A model generated the notes under the pieces. That model worked only from the letters and a program-made list of their open reading frames with translations. It made no database searches and was not told the origin of the DNA. Shown here in pieces: positions 58,835-64,000 of a stretch of DNA of 64,000 nt. Both the position numbers and the translations under genes were made by a program. Origin of the DNA: Cannabis sativa (Eukaryota > Streptophyta > Magnoliopsida > Rosales > Cannabaceae); assembly GCF_029168945.1 (NCBI RefSeq), contig NC_083607.1, forward strand, positions 42,703,257 to 42,767,256, written 5' to 3'. Positions within the stretch are counted from its first letter, which is position 1. Every line of letters begins with the position of its first letter.

Positions 58835-61000
58835 ATGGCTGGAAACCAAACAAATGGAGGTGCTAACAACGAGTCCATCAACATCGGAATGATGAACGTG
58901 CCATTATCTGGAGTTAGGACGCCACCTGTGGATGTCGTGAATGGCGGAGTGGGGAGAGGTAATATTAGACCTCTCAATCTATTCCCTGAAACAACTGGCC
59001 CCCAAAACGGAGAAACCTCCACACCACCAGCAACAATGGGGCACTTTCCACCTGTCACTTCGGCGGTAGTATCCGAGGGAATCGTCCAACTTACCACCGA
59101 CCAATATACCGCAATTCAGGACCAACTGCGCGCGCTGCAGGCCGAGGTGGATGGACAGAACAGGGCCTGACGGCCCCCTCGAGCCCCTACTACTCGCACA
59201 GATAACCCTCAGGTAACTAACTCTAGGCGTCGTAATAATCGTGTTCACAGGGAACGAAGAGCCAACCCTGAGGGTCTTGACCTAAATCAGCCAACCTCGA
59301 GAGACCAATCTGCGAGGTATCCCAATCAGGAGACACAAGTTGATGAAGACCCTGAGCGACGTAATCCTCGCAGCCGGCCTTCAAGAGACAATGACGCAAA
59401 ATCTGCCTCCTCGTCCTCGCATGGTCTCACACCTAGCAGATACGCGAGGTCTGGTTCTGTGGAGACGAATCAGGGAGGACGATACCAGGTCCATAGAGGC
59501 GATCTGCGTGATCACCTCAATGTTGTTTTCAGAGCGTGTTCCCGCTCTCCTCGTGACGAGGAAACACTTCGTAATCCCCAAATGGGCGATCAAGGTGTAA
59601 ACACTCGCACAAACCCGCCTAACGCACCGGCAACGACTACCGAGGTTAATGTCCCAGCGAACCTCGCCGCAGTAATCACAGCTCCTGCAGTCACAGTAGT
59701 CCCAGCCCCTATAGCCGGGGGAATTGATCAAAGCATGCTTTTGCAAGCTTTGAAAATACTCGAGCAGTAGAGAAAGCCCATATACAAGCTGCATGGGACC
59801 TCTCCTTTTACTGCAGAAGTGCAACAAGCTCAGCTTCCCAAGGGATTCCGATTATCCGAATCCCTAAAATATAAAGGTACCTCTAATCCCATAGATTATT
59901 TAGAAAAGGTTAATACTATAATGGAAGGGGATCAGGTACCTCAGCTCGGAAAATGACGCATTCTTGCGGCAACGCTGGAGGAAAACGCCCACGATTGGTT
60001 CACCCAATTGACTGAGGCCTCAATCTCGACATGGGAAACGTTTGTCGACTTATTCCTCATGCATTTTCAGGCCACGATGACTTATAGGCCGCTCTATACT
60101 ACTCTGGCTAATATCAAACAAGAACCCGGTGAGTCTTTACAAGACTATTTTAAACATTTAAATGTTGAAGTAACGAAAGTCGAGAAGGCTCCCAAGTCTT
60201 CGCTTGTTTGTATGTTAATAACAGGTGTCCTGCCAAGAACCAATTTTTGGAAGGAGTTACAAGCCCGAAGACCAGAATCACTAGTCGAGTTCTTCGCTAT
60301 GGCCGAACCTCATAAGAGAATTGAGAATTCTCTAGCAGAATTGGAAAAAGGCAAGGACAAGCATAAGTCACCAGTGCCGCGATCGCGATCTTGCAGTCCC
60401 CGAGGGAAAAATTCCAGAGGTCGAAGCCCAAGAAGACGCAGCCCACGGAGACAGCAAAGCCCAAAGTTGGCCAAATCTCCTCCAAAGAAGGAGTCTTCGC
60501 CGAAAAGGAAAGGTGGACTGCGCTTCGTGAACTATACAGAACTCGCGGTGCCACGAGACCACATCTACGCAATTGAGGAAAATAATTGGGTCTTCAAGAA
60601 GCCGCCCCTGATCAGGGGAAACCGCAACGAAAGGGACCCCAAGAAATTTTGTAAGTACCATAAAGATATTGGTTACACTACTCTGGAATGTTGGGTCTTG
60701 CAGGATGAGATCGAAGAATTGATCTGGAGGGGAAAATTTAGCAAGTATAAAAGGAATGGGGAAGATCATCCCCGAGCGGATGACAAAGAAGAAAACCAAG
60801 GCGCCAGTGGCTCGAGAACACCTTACAATATATTAACAATCATTGGAGGGCCCCATATCACAAAAGACTCCCGGAAGTCACAAGAGCGATATGCCAAGGA
60901 AGCTAAAGAGAAGTCGCTCACCAACGTAAACAATCTCAATGAGCGGCCAGAGAAATTATTTAAAAGAGTATGTGACGACATCACGTTCATGGAGAGTGAT
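58835..61000 (+). pseudogene. Gag of the Tat element
   Basis: ATG at 58835 (MAGNQTNGG). One frame continues to the protease, interrupted by stops at 59168, 59768 and 59955. The Gag domain is at about 59850-60340 (KGTSNPIDYLEKV, ENAHDWFTQL, FVDLFLMHFQA, SLQDYFKHLN). A serine/arginine/proline-rich basic linker follows at about 60370-60510, then a zinc-knuckle-like region, CKYHKDIGYTTLEC (about 60650-60690). The stop positions fit CGA to TGA and CAG to TAG changes. Apart from the stops the frame is not shifted, so the copy is not very old. Confidence 0.86.
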
Positions 61001-61420
61001 GCGAGATGGGTCCATCACCTGCATTCTGATGCACTGGTCATTGTCGCTAATATTGGCGGAGACAATGTCCACCGTGTACTCGTAGACAATGGAAGTTCAG
61101 TGAATCTCTTGAACTTTCAAGCCTTCAAACAAATGGGGTTGCATGAGAAGGATCTGCGACCTGTAACGTCGAGTATATATGGTTTTACCGGCAACGTCAT
61201 TACACTGAAAGGGATGATTAAACTCCCGATTACCTTGGGAACTGCCCCCGTAACAGCCAAGTCAATGGCTGACTTCGCGGTAATTGACCAGTATTCGGCA
61301 TACAATGCCGTGATTGGTCGACCAATATTGAAGGAGATGAAGAACGTAACCTCGATCTATCATCTCACAATGAAGTTCCCTACCCCCGCTGGAGTAGGCT
61401 CTGTGCGAGGAGTCTAGTCA
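61001..61420 (+). pseudogene. Aspartic protease of the Tat element
   Basis: The segment ALVIVANIGGDNVHRVLVDN continues GSSVNLL; the active site reads DNGSS, as often in Tat elements. The domain ends near AYNAVIGRPIL (about 61300-61335). It is in frame with gag, and the stop at 61415 ends the open stretch. Confidence 0.83.
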
Positions 61421-62900
61421 GACTCGCGAGAATGCTACAATGCAACAGTCAAGCTCGCGGAGAAGAAGTCAATAAATGTCATCTATCTATTAGAGGCACC
61501 ACCTCCTCGCCAGGAGGTCCTTAGGATCGAAGAGGTTCCACACAAAGATGGACCAGATCTGGATCCAAGGATCCTCGACCACGCCGCAGCGGCCCAAGCC
61601 GCGGAAGACACTATTGAGGTACCTATAGACCCCATAGATAATAGTAAAGTTTTGAAAATTGGCTCTAAATTGACTTTTTAGCAGCGAGAACAACTAACGA
61701 CTTTTCTCAAACAAAATCTTGATGTTTTTGGTTGGAAACATTCAGATAGGGTCGGAATATCTCTGCAGGTCATGTGTCATCGATTGAACATTGACCCCGA
61801 AGCGCGAGGTGTCTGACAGAAGCGCCGCGAAATGGACCACGTGAGGTACCAAGCGCTAAAAGAAGAAGTCGACCGCCTCCTAGCCTACGGCTTTATACGA
61901 GAATCGTTCTACCCCAATTGGTCACGAACTTCTTAGCTTTATGGATGCGTACTCAGGATATAATCAAATCCCGATGTATGAACCAGAACAGGAACATACC
62001 TCGTTCATTACAGATCGAGGCCTATATTGTTATAAAGTAATGCCTTTTGGTTTGATAAACGCAAGTGCGACGTATCAAAGGCTTGTAAATATGATGTTCG
62101 CACAACTTATTGGGAACACCATGGAAGTATATGTTGACGATATGCTCGTAAAATCTCAACATGCAAAAGACCATGTCACCCATTTACAAGCAATGTTTGA
62201 TATACTGCGACGATATAAAATGCGACTAAACCCTCTAAAGTGCGTCTTTGGAGTTGGTTTCGGGAAAGTCCTTGGATTCATGGTTAATCAACGAGGAATA
62301 GAGGCAAACCCCGCGAAGATCAGGGCGTTGGTGGAGATGCCATCACCAACTAAACCAAAAGAGGTCCAAAGCCTCACAGGTAAAGTCGCTGCTCTAAATC
62401 GTTTTATATCGCGATCTTCTGATAAATGCAAAGAGTTTTTTCAGATTTTAAAAGGCAATAAGAAGTTCCAATGGACCGAAAAGTGCGAGGAGGCTTTCCA
62501 AGCCTTAAAAACACATTTAGCGCAACCCCCAATCCTATCAAAGCCCATGACCGGCGAGGTCCTATCCATTTACCTACCAGTGTCAGAGTATGCGATTAGT
62601 TCGGTACTAATACGCGAAGATCAAGGACGACAATACCCGGTGTACTATGTCAGTTAACGCTTACTGGATGTTGAGACCCGCTATCCTCAAATGGAAAAAT
62701 TGGCTTTCACGCTGGTAATATTGTCGAGAAAGTTGCGACCTTATTTTCAGGCTCATAGTATTGAAGTTTTCACGAACTATCCTTTGAGGCAAGTCTTAGC
62801 AAAGCCAGAGACGTCGGGGAGATTGTGAAAATGGGCAGTAGAGTTAAGCCAGTTCGACATCAGGTATAAACCGAGGACTGCGATCAAGGGGCAAGCCTTG
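61421..62900 (+). pseudogene. RT and RNase H of the Tat element, with a deletion
   Basis: After stops at about 61679 and 61815 the RT N-terminus reads MDHVRYQALKEEVDRLL and FIRESFYPNW. At about 61922 it jumps to GHELLSFMDAYSGYNQI in another frame. The segment usually between them, with the first RT motifs (roughly 40 residues), is missing, and GGT matches at the join. The core follows with MPFGLINASATYQ and YVDDMLVKS (about 62130-62156), then RNase H (SVLIREDQG, YFQAHSIEVFTN). Further stops at 62655 and 62826. The deletion alone would abolish RT. Confidence 0.88.
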
Positions 62901-63425
62901 GCAGATTTTATCCTCGAGTTTTCAAGCACCGAAGTAGCACTCATAGACGACAAGGTTGACACTGCTATGCCCGATGGAGAAGGATGGACGTTCTACGTCG
63001 ATGGGGCTTCGAATAGCGAAGGTTCTGGTGGCAGGATCCTACTAATCAGTCCCAGTAATTTTAAGGTACACACTGCTTTACGCTTTGAATTTTCTGCATC
63101 TAACAATGAAGCCAAGTATGAGGCTTTAATCACAGGATTGAAGCTTGCTCTCGAGATGAGAATCGAGTATCTACAGGCTTTCAACGATTCCCAAATCGTA
63201 GTATGCCAGGTGAATGGAGAATATCTGGCCAAAGGCAGGAGATTGGTTAAGTATCTAGCCATAGTATGCGAACTGATGCAAAAATGCAAGAAAGAAGTCG
63301 TGTCTCGGGTACTGCGTGCTCATAATTCACACGCAGACGCATTGGCCCATTTGGCCTCGACTAGAGAAGCCGAATTGCTCGATGTAATTTCGGTAGATGT
63401 ATTGGGTCACCCAACTATAAATTAA
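62901..63425 (+). pseudogene. Second RNase H (archaeal-type) of the Tat element
   Basis: Open stretch with WTFYVDGASNSEGSG, NNEAKYEALITGL, NDSQIVVCQVNGEY and HADALAHLAS: the four acidic or histidine sites of RNase H in order. Two RNase H domains in series are a mark of Tat-lineage gypsy elements. Confidence 0.87.
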
Positions 63426-63434
63426 GAAGCGATC

Positions 63435-64000
63435 ATGGAAATAGATACCGTCCAAGAAGTCACTTGGATGACTCCAATAGTCACATATCTAGAAAGGGGT
63501 ATCTTACTTGATGACAAGATGGAAGCAAGGAAGCTGCGACAGCGAGCTGCCCTATATGTCGTATATGATGGGAGGTTATATCGCAGAAGTTTTAGTCAGC
63601 CGTTACTCAAGTGTATCGATAGAGAAGACTGCGACTATATACTACGTGAGGTACATGGGGGTATTTGTGGCAGTCATACAGGAGGTAATTCCCTTGCTCT
63701 AAAAATCATGCGACAAGGGTATTACTGGCCTACCCTGTGACAAGATGCTTTCACTTTCGCAAAGAAATGCGACAAATGTCAGCGAATAGCCGCATATGTC
63801 CATCAACCTCCAATCAACTTGCATTCCATCACAAGTCCTTGGCCCTTCGCAATATGGGGGATCGACTTAATAGGCGAACTACCTAAAGGAGAAGGCGGAG
63901 TCAAGTATGTTGTTGTCGCAGTAGACTATTTTACAAAATGGGCTGAAGCCAAAGCACTCGCAACCATTACATCGACCAAGTTGCGCGAGTTTGTCTACAA
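63435..64000 (+). pseudogene. Integrase of the Tat element, cut by the window end
   Basis: The zinc-binding region is at about 63640-63785 (HGGICGSHTGG, KKCDKCQ), with a stop at 63738 inside it that fits CGA to TGA. The catalytic core starts at about 63840 (WPFAIWGIDLIGELPKG, VAVDYFTKWAEAKAL) and runs out at 64000. Confidence 0.88.

Larger units (their letters stand above)
57899..64000 (+). mobile_element. Ty3/gypsy Tat-lineage element (3' part outside the window)
   Basis: 5' LTR, PBS, then gag, protease, RT, RNase H, second RNase H and integrase in the order of Tat elements. The window ends in the integrase core, so the 3' LTR and target duplication cannot be checked. The bases before the LTR are GTGGT. 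Confidence 0.9.

Overview
The window is nuclear DNA of a flowering plant, most likely a eudicot. The evidence is one intron-containing GT47 (ARAD-type) glycosyltransferase gene of host type, surrounded by Ty1/copia, Ty3/gypsy (chromovirus and Tat) and L1-type retroelements, many of them nested. I cannot name the species. No rRNA, tRNA, CRISPR array or bacterial gene was seen.

Layout. 1-2249: 3' end of a decayed minus-strand chromovirus (LTR, chromodomain, integrase). 2250-32864: a nested array of one copia-like lineage. Minus-strand element A1 (LTRs 2250-4142 and 20659-22002) is split by a complete plus-strand element B (6579-16761, two 1912-bp LTRs, target duplication GCTTC). A partial tandem unit follows (22003-22611), then minus-strand element C (22612-32864), which carries an Emigrant-like MITE and, in its 5' LTR, a gypsy-type solo LTR. 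32865-33601: LINE 3' end with poly(A). 34583-37025: the ARAD-like gene, three exons, apparently intact. 37026-39121: intergenic, with an (AAT)n microsatellite. 39122-about 49074: a minus-strand L1-type LINE into which two copia solo LTRs (43409-45226, 45681-47577) inserted, each with a perfect 5-bp duplication. 49085-52690: diverged tandem repeats and coding-like debris. 52690-55110: decayed minus-strand Tat pol. 55250-57000: a copia-type LTR. 57110-57898: a gypsy gag relic cut by a Tat element (57899 to the window end: LTR, PBS, gag, protease, RT, RNase H, second RNase H, start of integrase).

The most notable system is the A1/B/C copia lineage. B is structurally complete and young (11 transitions between its LTRs by eye) but encodes only Gag. 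Downstream of gag, 1.8 kb keeps only decayed fragments of protease (WIYDSG), integrase (SDRGGE) and RT (YVDD), in Copia order. It therefore looks like a gag-only (TR-GAG-type) element mobilised in trans. Its 3.7-kb leader holds features conserved in all three copies: two hairpins with the same CTAAT loop, a 23-nt direct repeat present twice, and a palindrome-rich cassette near the PBS that in C has become a GC-rich block of about 200 bp with six inverted repeats. A 100-bp intron-like segment with plant splice signals sits at the gag/protease boundary in both gag-bearing copies.
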